Shown: one piece after another, positions 6,593 through 13,118 of the stretch
Layout: every line of letters starts with the position of its first letter
How positions within the stretch are numbered: the stretch's first letter is position 1
IMG/VR virus record: IMGVR_UViG_3300007511_000141
Span: 1 to 24,755 of that record
Length of the DNA stretch: 24,755 nucleotides
DNA from: a virus
Reading direction: 5' to 3' (one strand)
Made by a program: the position numbers and the translations under genes
Notes under the pieces: model-generated
Seen by the model: only the letters and a program-made list of their open reading frames with translations
Database searches by the model: none
Told to the model about the DNA's origin: nothing

Positions 6593-6760
6593 CTACTTCT
6601 CTTTCTTTTGTTGCCCGATGAGGCGGTTTCGTTGGACGCCTGCGGCGATGGCTTGCTTGATTCCCATGTGGAACACCAAGTGCCCGAGGGGAGTGTAGCC
6701 CGTAAGCCACTTCCCCAGGGACATCAAGGTGTTAGCGAGAGTTAGTCGCAGTCGCCACAT
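6593..6760 (-). CDS. 55-residue unknown protein
   Basis: This ORF starts at ATG 6760 immediately after the TAG of the upstream gene and ends 3 nt before the ThyX ATG, filling the gap exactly. It begins MWRLRLTLANTLMSLGKWLTG and is amphipathic to moderately hydrophobic throughout, with a basic tail QQKKEK encoded by a gene-boundary box. There is no obvious Shine-Dalgarno, so translation probably depends on coupling. It may be a small membrane-associated peptide. No family is recognised. The support is the precise packing between neighbours and the uninterrupted frame. Confidence 0.6.
   Translation of the reverse strand: MWRLRLTLANTLMSLGKWLTGYTPLGHLVFHMGIKQAIAAGVQRNRLIGQQKKEK
6602..6617 (-). 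repeat. Gene-boundary box before ThyX
   Basis: CGGGCAACAAAAGAAAG encodes the C-terminal residues of the 55-residue ORF and lies about 15 nt before the ThyX ATG. Confidence 0.62.
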
Positions 6761-7078
6761 CTAACAGAGGGGGACTTCATCGCTGGACCAGCCAAGGTCG
6801 TCAAGTGGTCCCCCCTCATCGTCGTCGGACCAATAGTCGTCGATGGTGATCTCATAGGGCTCGATGGTGCCTTGAAGCGTGCTGTGGTTGAAGACACGAA
6901 GGTCGTGAGCTTGAAGGTCGAACACTAACTCAGAGCCCTCGGGGAGCTTGCGAGGTGGTGAGTCCGAACCGACAAGTTCGTCGAGGGCTACTTCAGGTAG
7001 GTCGGCGAGACGGACGAAGAGCATCTCTCGGGACTCCCCGTTCTTTTTGGTGAAGGTGGCTTGGTTTGCGATAGTCAT
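6761..7078 (-). CDS. Small SH3-like protein, possibly WYL_2/DUF2693
   Basis: 105 residues; start ATG 7078 with AAAGGAAA upstream and its own promoter (7126-7154). The segment TFTKKNGESREMLFVRLADLP, then LPEGSELVFDLQAHDLRVFNHSTLQG, resembles the small beta-barrel phage family DUF2693 (WYL_2), in which a KKDG-type turn is followed by strands ending in a RxFN-like motif. The C-terminal 30 residues are very acidic (SDDDEGGPLDDLG) and probably disordered. Its role is unknown; the family may modulate host regulators, but nothing here shows that. It leads the ThyX operon. Confidence 0.65.
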   Translation of the reverse strand: MTIANQATFTKKNGESREMLFVRLADLPEVALDELVGSDSPPRKLPEGSELVFDLQAHDLRVFNHSTLQGTIEPYEITIDDYWSDDDEGGPLDDLGWSSDEVPLC

Positions 7079-7125
7079 ATTGATTTCCTTTCATAATGAC
7101 TGGTTGTTGTTTTCTCTACTATCCT

Positions 7126-7154
7126 ATTATGCTCTAGAATGGGCTATCTGTCAA
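7126..7154 (-). promoter_or_regulatory. Promoter for the ThyX operon
   Basis: Minus strand: -35 TTGACA (7149-7154), 17-bp spacer, -10 CATAAT (7126-7131). A gene-boundary box (7186-7198) lies upstream, right after the stop of the preceding gene. Confidence 0.78.
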
Positions 7155-7185
7155 GGGTCTATTTTCACCTAAATGCTCTTTTTTG

Positions 7186-7198
7186 TTTTTGTTGCCGC
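7186..7198 (-). repeat. Gene-boundary box before the ThyX-operon promoter
   Basis: CGGCAACAAAAAC directly follows the stop of the HTH protein and lies about 30 nt upstream of the -35 at 7149. Confidence 0.62.
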
Positions 7199-7933
7199 TT
7201 AGTCGTCGTCAAAGATCACATCCCCGGTGCCTAGGTCATCTAGTTCCTCGTCGGTGAGTTCTGAGTTGATGAGATCATAGATGTCCACTGCGCCGTCCTC
7301 CTCTCTCCTTTTCTGATCCTTCATCCACTTGGGGACATGCGTCTTGTAGGTGATTATCTGGAATGCTGTCTCCCTCGTTATCCTTACCCCTTTGCTCCCT
7401 CTCATAATGTCATATTTGGCATTGAAGGCGTCGGCAATACCCTGATAGGAGAGTCCTGTGCCCGCTTGGCACCTTATCCACTCAACCTCGCTGGGTGATA
7501 ACTTTAACCTGTGGCGCTTGCGGCGTACCCTTGCCGGGCCGAACCGCTGGTGTTTGCTGAGATCTAGTGGTGGTCGCCCTTTTCTGTCTGGACCCCTAGG
7601 AGACTCCCACCGCTTTATGCGCTCTATGTTTGCTGGGGTCTCCTTCGCCAACTCCTCTTCCGACCACTCCTCATAAGGGGCATACTTAGGCACCTTCACC
7701 CACTTTATTATGCGTGGTCCCGGGTCATGGAAGCGCTTCTTCTCGTTCTGAACATCCTTATAGTAGGTGGCGAGCACTTTTGGGATGCAACCCTTTGGGG
7801 CGCTGAGCCAGCGCTTCACCTGTTCGGACTTGGGGAGTAAATAGAAATTATGCTTGGCCCCCTTGTAGGTTGGGGGTGGCGAAGGCATCTTCTTCTTTTT
7901 CTTCCTTAGTGGCTTTTTGGGTTTGCGCCCCAT
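7199..7933 (-). CDS. HTH-containing putative DNA-binding protein
   Basis: 244 residues. The N-terminus is extremely basic (KPKKPLRKKKKK), the middle is Pro- and charge-rich, and residues about 145-198 read as a helix-turn-helix: LSPSEVEWIRCQAG, LSYQGIADAFNAKY, then ITRETAFQIITYK, resembling phage HTH proteins whose recognition helix follows a GLSYxxIA helix. The C-terminus is acidic (DDLGTGDVIFDDD). It most likely binds DNA; whether it is a regulator or a packaging or endonuclease-associated protein is open. The start ATG 7933 has GAGAGGA upstream and overlaps the transglycosylase gene by 28 nt. A gene-boundary box directly follows the stop. Confidence 0.7.
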   Translation of the reverse strand: MGRKPKKPLRKKKKKMPSPPPTYKGAKHNFYLLPKSEQVKRWLSAPKGCIPKVLATYYKDVQNEKKRFHDPGPRIIKWVKVPKYAPYEEWSEEELAKETPANIERIKRWESPRGPDRKGRPPLDLSKHQRFGPARVRRKRHRLKLSPSEVEWIRCQAGTGLSYQGIADAFNAKYDIMRGSKGVRITRETAFQIITYKTHVPKWMKDQKRREEDGAVDIYDLINSELTDEELDDLGTGDVIFDDD

Positions 7934-8541
7934 TGAGGGTATCCTCTCTCAATCGACTTGATCGTCTTGACCACTCTGTCTCGATAAAACTCTATCTGGC
8001 GGCGCTTGGGAGACTTTCGCCAGCCGTAGCCTCCGTTGTAGCAGGCATAGAGGTTCTCGCCTAGACAGGCTCGGTGGCGGGAAAAAATACGCAGGATCTC
8101 GATGGCATGTCGTGTGTTGCGCTTGATGGCGGTATTGTGCTTCAAAAAGTCCTCGTAGTTCTTGTAGCCGAGTTCCTTGCCCCACCAACGATAGTTGATC
8201 TGAAAAATACCTACGTCGCCAGTTGGGGACACAGCGGTTTTCCTGAATGAAGACTCTCTGAATGCTATGGCTACCATGGCGAATGGATTTGCGCCGTATG
8301 CTTGGGAAACTTCTAGCACCTCGGCGAAGTTCTCTGACTGGACTGAATCCAGAGGACTGCTACTAAAACTCACCTGGATCGTCTCAACTTCCAAGAGGGA
8401 CTCCATGCCCTCTTTATCTCTCGGGAGGATTCGATACTCCGGACCGCTAGTATCGGGTGGACCAGCGTCAAGTGAGGGCACAAAGGGCTGGCTGCAAACG
8501 GTGACAAAGAGGAGCGAACAAAACACACTATTCCTCATCAT
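7906..8541 (-). CDS. SLT-type lytic transglycosylase, exported
   Basis: A 211-residue lysozyme-like transglycosylase that would cleave peptidoglycan. The catalytic Glu is in FRESSF (E96), followed by GDVGIFQIN (108-116) and the conserved YACYNGGYG motif (165-173), the order expected for Slt/MltC-like folds. The N-terminus (MRNSVFCSLLFVTVCSQP) is a Sec-type signal; the Cys at 16 could be a lipobox, giving an outer-membrane lipoprotein. This points to a Gram-negative host and to a lysis or virion role. The start overlaps the ClpP stop (ATGATGA); the first or second ATG may be used. It belongs to the envelope-related operon from 10.55 kb. Confidence 0.9.
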   Translation of the reverse strand: MMRNSVFCSLLFVTVCSQPFVPSLDAGPPDTSGPEYRILPRDKEGMESLLEVETIQVSFSSSPLDSVQSENFAEVLEVSQAYGANPFAMVAIAFRESSFRKTAVSPTGDVGIFQINYRWWGKELGYKNYEDFLKHNTAIKRNTRHAIEILRIFSRHRACLGENLYACYNGGYGWRKSPKRRQIEFYRDRVVKTIKSIERGYPQWGANPKSH

Positions 8542-9140
8542 TCCACTTCGACTTTCACCTCAATAGAGACTCGGAGCGTTGGGATGCGGATGTGGTTGCA
8601 TACACCATGCTTCTTGCTTTCGTCCGAATCAAGGAACCAGTCTGCGTGTCCCTTCCTGTGGACGATCTTCTTAAAGTAGTCATCCTTCTTCCCGCAATTC
8701 TGTGACATCATCTTGTAGATCTTCTGGTCCAGACGCTCAGACTCGGCAGCAGATGCTTTGACCTCCTCCACCTTACCTCGCCCCCCTGAACTGACATCAT
8801 GGATCATCACAGTGGCGTCTTCAGCCATAAAACGATATCCCTGGGTTCCGAAGGTGAATAGGACAGCACCACATGACATCGCCTTTGATTCTACGATGGT
8901 GGCTACGGGGACCTCACAGCGCTTGATCTCCGAGATCATCGACATCAACGAATAGACCTGACCGCCATAGCTGTCAATAACTATCGGAATGACTGGTTGT
9001 CCTGAGTTTCTGGCGACTTGCATGTCTGCGCTGATCTTCTCCGCCGCATCCTCATCAAATTTGTTTACCCTCACGATGATCGGCGGGGCTTTGAGTTCTA
9101 GCTTGCGGATGGAGGGGTCAATATTCTTTTCAAAATGCAT
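8538..9140 (-). CDS. ClpP-like serine protease (first of two)
   Basis: 200 residues with the ClpP/crotonase-type fold pattern. Candidate catalytic residues are Ser 89 (SKAMSCGAVLF), His 114 (VMIHDVSSG) and Asp 167 (HADWFLDSDESKKHG). GTQGYRF and the IDSYGGQVYSL strand-turn also match ClpP. In phages such proteins are usually ClpP-like or prohead maturation proteases; without a Clp ATPase nearby it may act alone. Start ATG 9140 has AAGGAAA upstream, directly after a gene-boundary box. It is only distantly similar to the second ClpP (21181-21807), so it is not a recent duplicate. The C-terminus (VSIEVKVEVE) is a short beta extension. Confidence 0.88.
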   Translation of the reverse strand: MHFEKNIDPSIRKLELKAPPIIVRVNKFDEDAAEKISADMQVARNSGQPVIPIVIDSYGGQVYSLMSMISEIKRCEVPVATIVESKAMSCGAVLFTFGTQGYRFMAEDATVMIHDVSSGGRGKVEEVKASAAESERLDQKIYKMMSQNCGKKDDYFKKIVHRKGHADWFLDSDESKKHGVCNHIRIPTLRVSIEVKVEVE

Positions 9141-9156
9141 TCGTTTGTTTCCTTTT

Positions 9157-9170
9157 TTATTTGTTGCCGA
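9157..9170 (-). repeat. Gene-boundary box at the end of the HExxH gene
   Basis: CGGCAACAAATAA encodes the final GNK and the stop of the HExxH gene and precedes the ClpP ribosome site. Confidence 0.62.
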
Positions 9171-9564
9171 AGAAGTAATTGTAGCGTTTTCTGTTTTGTA
9201 GGTAATCTGGGTCGTGCTCGTTGTCGTATGCTTCCCTCTCGAAGATGATTTGGTGGTATGCTTTGTTTCCTAGTGAGGAATACTCACCGCCCCTCTGGTT
9301 TGTCTGTCCCTTCCAGTCGTTACGGAATCGCCACATATTCCACAGATAACTGCCAATATAGGCGATGATCATCGGGAGGATAAGCATCTCAAGCGTCTGC
9401 TGGACATGGATGGTCTCGTGGCGCTTGGTCTCCTCCGTCATCTTGCCTCGGGAAATAACAAGCAACACGATTGTGATTGCTCCGATGTTTAGTGGTGCAA
9501 AATAGGAGAGCCACACAGGGATCCTGCTGTTCTCTATAAAAATTGGCTTGATATTTCTTAGCAT
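9157..9564 (-). CDS. Putative small membrane metallopeptidase-like protein (HExxH)
   Basis: 135 residues. HETIHVQQ lies at 49-53 plus flank, and a downstream FEREAY (109-114) could supply the third ligand Glu, a gluzincin-like HExxH...E layout. Two hydrophobic segments (about 20-38 and 59-76) place the motif between membrane spans. The C-terminal YLQNRKRYNYFFGNK is basic and ends inside a gene-boundary box. The pattern H-E-x-I-H-x-x-Q with ...FEREAY...YL resembles uncharacterised membrane proteins of Bacteroidota and some phages; this is from memory and was not checked. Start ATG 9564 has AGAGGAA upstream, 2 nt past the preceding stop. Substrate unknown. Confidence 0.72.
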   Translation of the reverse strand: MLRNIKPIFIENSRIPVWLSYFAPLNIGAITIVLLVISRGKMTEETKRHETIHVQQTLEMLILPMIIAYIGSYLWNMWRFRNDWKGQTNQRGGEYSSLGNKAYHQIIFEREAYDNEHDPDYLQNRKRYNYFFGNK

Positions 9565-9566
9565 TT

Positions 9567-9968
9567 CTATTCCTCTCTGTATGTGGTTTTAAACCTGGCC
9601 GATGTTCGGGCGATTGCTATCACTCTCCCGCCGTCAAGCATTCTTCCTTCGCTCGTAATAGTAAATACATCCTCACCTATGTTTTTGGCTACCACACGAT
9701 ATTCTGAGTTAAACATCTGGGTGTAAGGTATCACTTCTATTTCTTCTTGCCCGTTAGCCATATCTATAAGGTCGTGGGCATGGAGGTTGAGTGACTGGAA
9801 ATGGGCGATTCCTGATAGGGAAGCCTGGTGGGCTAAGGATGCTCGGCGAGTGTTGCCTGCGATGATGGTCTCGATTGAAGAGGACAGGAACAGCATCGAG
9901 ATCGGGACGCTGATGAGTGTGATTACCAACAAGACAAGGAACAGGGCTGACCCTCGGTGGGAAGTCAT
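9567..9968 (-). CDS. Type IV pilin-like (PilX-type) protein
   Basis: 133 residues. The N-terminus, RGSALFLVLLVITLISVP (5-22), is a hydrophobic pilin-type helix. It is followed by SSSIETIIAGNTRRASLAHQ, which closely resembles the AGN-R-x-x-x-A-x-Q-A stretch of PilX/minor-pilin N-termini, where the helix continues into SGIAHF. The remainder looks like a beta-rich globular domain (EYRVVAKNI, FTITSEGRM, GGRVIAIARTSARF). Phage genomes rarely encode such proteins. It could be a secreted or virion-linked surface protein, or a decoy interfering with host pili; the sequence does not say. It overlaps the next upstream gene by 4 nt (ATGA). Confidence 0.68.
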   Translation of the reverse strand: MTSHRGSALFLVLLVITLISVPISMLFLSSSIETIIAGNTRRASLAHQASLSGIAHFQSLNLHAHDLIDMANGQEEIEVIPYTQMFNSEYRVVAKNIGEDVFTITSEGRMLDGGRVIAIARTSARFKTTYREE

Positions 9969-10216
9969 GGGATAAGATGGTCGTCGAAGGTGATCGTGCG
10001 AGTCCTCACTTGGATGCCCACGGTGGCATAGGTAAGTTCGCCTCGGACCTCGCCATCGGTAATGAGTTCGCCCGTCTCAATTCTGGCGTTTACTTGCTCT
10101 GTCCTCGCCTTGCGCTCTATGTCGGCGAAAATGTGTGCCTTGTCCAGGTTGCGAAAGATGCCGATGATCTTGCCCCCCGCAGAAAAAACCTCGTGGAGCA
10201 TAATTGTGTCTAGCAT
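9965..10216 (-). CDS. Unknown 83-residue protein
   Basis: Starts at ATG 10216 with AAGGACG upstream, 1 nt past the stop of the preceding gene, and overlaps the pilin-like gene by 4 nt. The N-terminus (MLDTIMLHEVFSAGGKIIGIF) is mildly hydrophobic but too polar for a clear signal. A charged helix (FADIERKARTEQVNARIE) follows, then beta-prone segments (ATVGIQVRTRTITFDD). Not recognised. Its place between a secreted protein and a pilin-like protein suggests an envelope-related function, inferred from context only. Confidence 0.65.
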   Translation of the reverse strand: MLDTIMLHEVFSAGGKIIGIFRNLDKAHIFADIERKARTEQVNARIETGELITDGEVRGELTYATVGIQVRTRTITFDDHLIP

Positions 10217-10217
10217 T

Positions 10218-10553
10218 TTAGTCGTCCTTCCAAGTTGTCATCATAATAGTCGTTGCTGTCTCGTCTTGTCGTTGCCGAAGTTCATAACAAGCAGAGTTGA
10301 GAGTAGTGGGGGTGGAGAAGTTGGTGGTGAGCCATCTATCTGTTCGTTCTTCGCATTTAGGAGGTGGGTTACGGGTTTTACAGAGCGTTTCGGCGGGCTT
10401 TACGACCTCCCAGTAGCATCGTAGTTTGTTCGCTCTTCTCTGTTTGTTAGTGAGGTGGATGCCTTGGGGGGCGAGGGTGGCTCCGTCGCCTAACCATCGA
10501 GGACAGACGATCGGAGACAAAAGTGTCATTAAGAGGATCGGTGATGCAAACAT
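10218..10553 (-). CDS. Secreted Cys-containing protein of unknown function
   Basis: 111 residues starting at ATG 10553, with a strong AGAAGGAG 7 nt upstream and its own promoter (10575-10603). The first 20 residues (MFASPILLMTLLSPIVCPRW) form a Sec-like signal with a Cys that could serve as a lipobox. After it come several Cys residues (about 46, 58, 67, 89), consistent with disulfides in the periplasm. No family is recognised; a spanin-like or lysis-associated role is possible because of the downstream transglycosylase, but there is no clear spanin coiled coil. It leads the envelope operon. Confidence 0.68.
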   Translation of the reverse strand: MFASPILLMTLLSPIVCPRWLGDGATLAPQGIHLTNKQRRANKLRCYWEVVKPAETLCKTRNPPPKCEERTDRWLTTNFSTPTTLNSACYELRQRQDETATTIMMTTWKDD

Positions 10554-10574
10554 GTGTTCTCCTTCTATTCTGTG

Positions 10575-10603
10575 ATTATAGCACGAAAGCCCGTGGTTGT
10601 AAA
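10575..10603 (-). promoter_or_regulatory. Promoter for the envelope-related operon
   Basis: Minus strand: -35 TTTACA (10598-10603), 17-bp spacer ending TGC, -10 TATAAT (10575-10580). It precedes the only plus-strand gene divergently and lies about 25 nt from the ATG at 10553. Confidence 0.78.
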
Positions 10604-10634
10604 GGAAAGATAAAAGCAGTAGGCTATTTACTTC

Positions 10635-11453
10635 ATGAGCAGAGCCGCACTAAAAAACAAACGCCTGAGGCTTGAATACCGCTACCTCGAAGTGGAGAAA
10701 GAAGAGATCGATGAGGCGTCTCGTGAGAGCGAGATGGAACTACGCAAGTTCGAGTGGTATCAACAACTCTGTGAGAAGGCACTTGGGAGGCGAGCAGGCC
10801 CCGCTGAGCCTGATGTAGCACCAGAAGACAAAGGTGAGGACGAGGATGATGAGTGGGAAGATGAAGAGGAGTTCGATGAGGACATGCCACATTGGATGCG
10901 CTGGAAGCAGAAGCGTAGAAATGGGGCTGTCGGTAAAAGGCGCAAGAAAAAGAAGATACGGAACCTCCTTGCAGAATGCTCGGAAAAAGGAAACGACATC
11001 TGGGAGGAAATGCCTGACTGGTTTAAAGAGATGTTCGAAAACTCCAACGAAGCAGAAGAACCGCAAGCGAGAAATAGCGCACCAAAGGACAAGCGGGCCA
11101 GGAAGATATACAGGGCAATCGTTGAGAAAAGCCACCCGGACAAGGTTGGTCCGATCTATCTGGACCAGTTCCGCAGAGCCACCGAGGCGTTTCAATCTGG
11201 GAACATCGGCGAACTACTGAATGTCGCTGATGAGTTAGGTGTTGATGTGCCTGTCGGGATGGAGCGCGAACGCAACAAGTTCCTAGAAGAGCAGATCAAG
11301 GAGATGAGGGCGTTCGTTGCTGGCAAAAAGAACACTATCGGGTGGCTCTGGGCGGAAGCCGAGACCGAAGATGAGAGGTCCGCTATTCAAAAACGGTTCT
11401 GCTCTATCTACGGAATCGACCCCGACCAAGAGGAAACTACGACGAGGACGTGA
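10635..11453 (+). CDS. J-domain (DnaJ-like) co-chaperone-type protein
   Basis: A 272-residue protein and the only plus-strand gene. HPD at 167-169 within AIVEKSHPDKVGPIYLDQF, followed by a helix RRATEAFQSGN, is the diagnostic core of a J domain that would stimulate an Hsp70 ATPase. The preceding RARKIYRAIVE is its helix II. Residues 60-85 are an acidic run (EDKGEDEDDEWEDEEEF) and 95-110 a basic run (KRRKKKKIR); together they give a bipartite charged N-terminal half. The start ATG has no clear Shine-Dalgarno, and no strong plus-strand promoter is visible. It overlaps the convergent minus gene by 17 nt at its 3' end. GroEL is also phage-encoded here, hinting at interest in host protein folding. 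Confidence 0.85.
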   Translation: MSRAALKNKRLRLEYRYLEVEKEEIDEASRESEMELRKFEWYQQLCEKALGRRAGPAEPDVAPEDKGEDEDDEWEDEEEFDEDMPHWMRWKQKRRNGAVGKRRKKKKIRNLLAECSEKGNDIWEEMPDWFKEMFENSNEAEEPQARNSAPKDKRARKIYRAIVEKSHPDKVGPIYLDQFRRATEAFQSGNIGELLNVADELGVDVPVGMERERNKFLEEQIKEMRAFVAGKKNTIGWLWAEAETEDERSAIQKRFCSIYGIDPDQEETTTRT

Positions 11454-11733
11454 TAAGATAGCCCAAGTCGTCGGCGTGGCGGCGCAAATTAGCAGAGATG
11501 CCTTCTAGTTCCTCTATTGTCTCTCTCAACACCTCATCTTTCTCTAAAATCGAATGATCTACATCTTCGGACAAGTGGGACTCCGTGATCTCAAACACCT
11601 CCCAGATCAGGTCGGATTGTGATTGAGAGAGGTTCCCATAATAAGAAGGGAATCGAAGGCGGTCCAACACAAGTGGGTTGATCTTGTTATAAATCAAACG
11701 TAGCGTCTGGTCTTGGTTCTCTGTGTTGCTCAT
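11437..11733 (-). CDS. Unknown 98-residue protein
   Basis: Starts at ATG 11733, overlapping the upstream gene by 4 nt (ATGA), and converges with the J-domain gene, sharing 17 nt at the 3' ends. The sequence is mostly helical: SDLIWEVFEITESHL, then DEVLRETIEELEGISANLRRH, a possible amphipathic helix pair. No recognised motif. It is the last gene of the promoter unit starting near 12.4 kb. Confidence 0.65.
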   Translation of the reverse strand: MSNTENQDQTLRLIYNKINPLVLDRLRFPSYYGNLSQSQSDLIWEVFEITESHLSEDVDHSILEKDEVLRETIEELEGISANLRRHADDLGYLITSSS

Positions 11734-12104
11734 GCCTCTTCTCCGTTTAGCCAGTCTGGGTTCTCAACTCGGGCTCGCCCCTTGGCGATCTTGAGGTGCT
11801 TGGCTATTGGGATCGCAGACCAAGCGTTTATCGTGAATGTGCCTTCGGTTTCTGCCTCTTGGTGGATCTCACATCCGTATTTCTCGACTAGGCGCTTTTT
11901 TAGATGTGTGAATTGTTTCTTTGTTTCCCGACGGACGTGAATGCCGACGATGCCTTCACCAAAACCTTCATAGAAGTTGTCTTCCTTCCATTTCCCGATT
12001 GAACGAGCGATGGGCCAGTTATCTGATGATTGGACCAAGCGTAGGCGGTTCTGCTTGCAAAAGGTGCAAAACCATGCTGTCTCATCCTTCTTCTTTTTGC
12101 TCAA
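11730..12104 (-). CDS. Unknown protein with CxxC motif
   Basis: TTG 12104 overlaps the upstream stop as TTGA and has AGAGAG about 8 nt before it; an ATG at 12152 would add 16 residues and a 52-nt overlap, so the shorter form (124 residues) is preferred. AWFCTFCKQN near the N-terminus is a candidate half zinc site. After it come beta-prone stretches (GIVGIHVRRE) and TFTINAWSAIPIAKHL. The total charge is basic. Not recognised. Confidence 0.62.
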   Translation of the reverse strand: MSKKKKDETAWFCTFCKQNRLRLVQSSDNWPIARSIGKWKEDNFYEGFGEGIVGIHVRRETKKQFTHLKKRLVEKYGCEIHQEAETEGTFTINAWSAIPIAKHLKIAKGRARVENPDWLNGEEA

Positions 12105-12367
12105 GACAAACTCTCTTTCTGGGCTTGTGCCCGTAGATAGCGGGCGATCCATACTAAAGGTTCGCCCTTGTTGATAACCCCTTCATAAACAGGCAAATGC
12201 CGCTTCGAGATGGGGTAGTAATACTGTGCCCACAAGGCGTAGTCTTGTGGGGTGATCTCTTCGTAGTTTCGCTGGCGCAAGTGGCTGTTGATGATGTCTA
12301 TGGTCGGATTACACCCCACAGCGTCGAACACCCCATAAATCATCTGCCTTCTCTCTTTCGAATCCAT
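12101..12367 (-). CDS. Unknown 88-residue protein
   Basis: ATG 12367 is downstream of a consensus promoter (12395-12423). AGGCGGG lies about 14 nt before the ATG, which is a little far. The protein is helical and Tyr-rich (DYALWAQYYYPISKRHLPVYEG), with WIARYLRAQAQ near the C-terminus. No family recognised. First gene of a three-gene unit ending at 11437. Confidence 0.65.
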   Translation of the reverse strand: MDSKERRQMIYGVFDAVGCNPTIDIINSHLRQRNYEEITPQDYALWAQYYYPISKRHLPVYEGVINKGEPLVWIARYLRAQAQKESLS

Positions 12368-12394
12368 CCTGATTGGTCCCGCCTCTTCTTGTCT

Positions 12395-12423
12395 ATTATA
12401 CTACTCTTTATCTGTTTTGTCAA
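12395..12423 (-). promoter_or_regulatory. Promoter for the 12367-11437 unit
   Basis: Minus strand: -35 TTGACA (12418-12423), 17-bp spacer, -10 TATAAT (12395-12400): a near-consensus site. The -35 and spacer lie inside the 3' coding end of the 47-residue ORF. Confidence 0.82.
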
Positions 12424-12544
12424 GGTCGCCATGAGTAGTTTCTGGCTTTAATAGCATCACCGCTGCTATGAGAGCCAAGGATGCTACGCCGAGAGTCGCA
12501 ACTCCCACTTTGATCGCTAGTTGTTTGACTCTATCTTTAGACAT
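12401..12544 (-). CDS. 47-residue single-span membrane protein
   Basis: ATG 12544 overlaps the upstream stop by 1 nt (TGATG), indicating coupling. A basic N-terminus (MSKDRVKQLAIK) is followed by a hydrophobic span (VGVATLGVASLALIAAVMLL) and an acidic tail (GDLDKTDKE), so topology with the N-terminus inside is likely. Its 3' end overlaps the promoter of the next unit. Function unknown; a holin-like or exclusion peptide is possible. Length and packing support it, but no homolog is recognised. Confidence 0.6.
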   Translation of the reverse strand: MSKDRVKQLAIKVGVATLGVASLALIAAVMLLKPETTHGDLDKTDKE

Positions 12545-12861
12545 CAGTGCTCGGTAAATGAAATCCCATTATTATGTAACTCCAAGATCAAACCGTTCAT
12601 CTTATCCTGGAACATCGTCAACATCGTGCCCTGCTCCTTCGTAATCCCAATGCCATCCGTACTCACAGGACAAGAGGCAAGATCGTCGGTTAGGTAGTTT
12701 AGATACTCGTCAACACACAGATAAGTGGAACAAATGAGGCTCCCCACATCGCTGGGGGCGTAAGACATGAAATCAGAGCGAAGAAAGTGGAGATGATCTA
12801 GATTGGTTGAAACCTGTCGGACTCCGGCGTTGTAGGTGGCCAATGGTAAAAGAAAACTCAT
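12544..12861 (-). CDS. Unknown 105-residue protein
   Basis: Starts at ATG 12861, overlapping the glutaredoxin gene by 4 nt (ATGA); its stop overlaps the next ATG. MSFLLPLATYNAG could be a weak signal, followed by a polar domain with three Cys (ICSTYLCVDE, then SCPVSTDG) and a helical C-terminus (GTMLTMFQDKMNGLILEL). Not recognised. The Cys set together with adjacent glutaredoxin may suggest a redox partnership, but this is conjecture. Confidence 0.62.
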   Translation of the reverse strand: MSFLLPLATYNAGVRQVSTNLDHLHFLRSDFMSYAPSDVGSLICSTYLCVDEYLNYLTDDLASCPVSTDGIGITKEQGTMLTMFQDKMNGLILELHNNGISFTEH

Positions 12862-13118
12862 CCTCTCAACAACTGCTTCCCGCTGGCGAGATACTCCTGA
12901 AGGTCTGTGTATCCTCCAACGAGCTTGTTTTGCCCGTTCGTGGTGTCAAAGATGACTGGTGTCGTATCACGATTGTGATGCGAACGAATCTCTTGCAGTA
13001 TCTCCGGGCTATGATCTAATGAGCGCGTGGTGAAACTGACGCCCTGCTCTCTCAACAAATTAATCGCCATCTGAGAATAGGGGCAAGTAACTCTCGTGTA
13101 AATGTTAAAGGTCTTCAT
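12858..13118 (-). CDS. Glutaredoxin, monothiol-type CPYS
   Basis: 86 residues with the glutaredoxin fold: TCPYSQMA at 11-18 (CPYS active site), TPVIF (the cis-Pro segment) and GGYTDLQEYL for the glutathione site. Most dithiol glutaredoxins have CPYC; here the second Cys is Ser, so it should work as a monothiol enzyme or carry a cofactor. The start ATG 13118 lies inside the 3' end of the upstream gene (13105). It complements the thioredoxin elsewhere in the window. Length is typical of phage glutaredoxins (about 80-90). Confidence 0.9.
   Translation of the reverse strand: MKTFNIYTRVTCPYSQMAINLLREQGVSFTTRSLDHSPEILQEIRSHHNRDTTPVIFDTTNGQNKLVGGYTDLQEYLASGKQLLRG

Noticed and set aside
10624-10631. 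CTATTTAC on the plus strand as promoter of the J-domain gene
   Set aside because: It ends only 3 nt before the ATG, so a transcript starting after it would lack the start codon.
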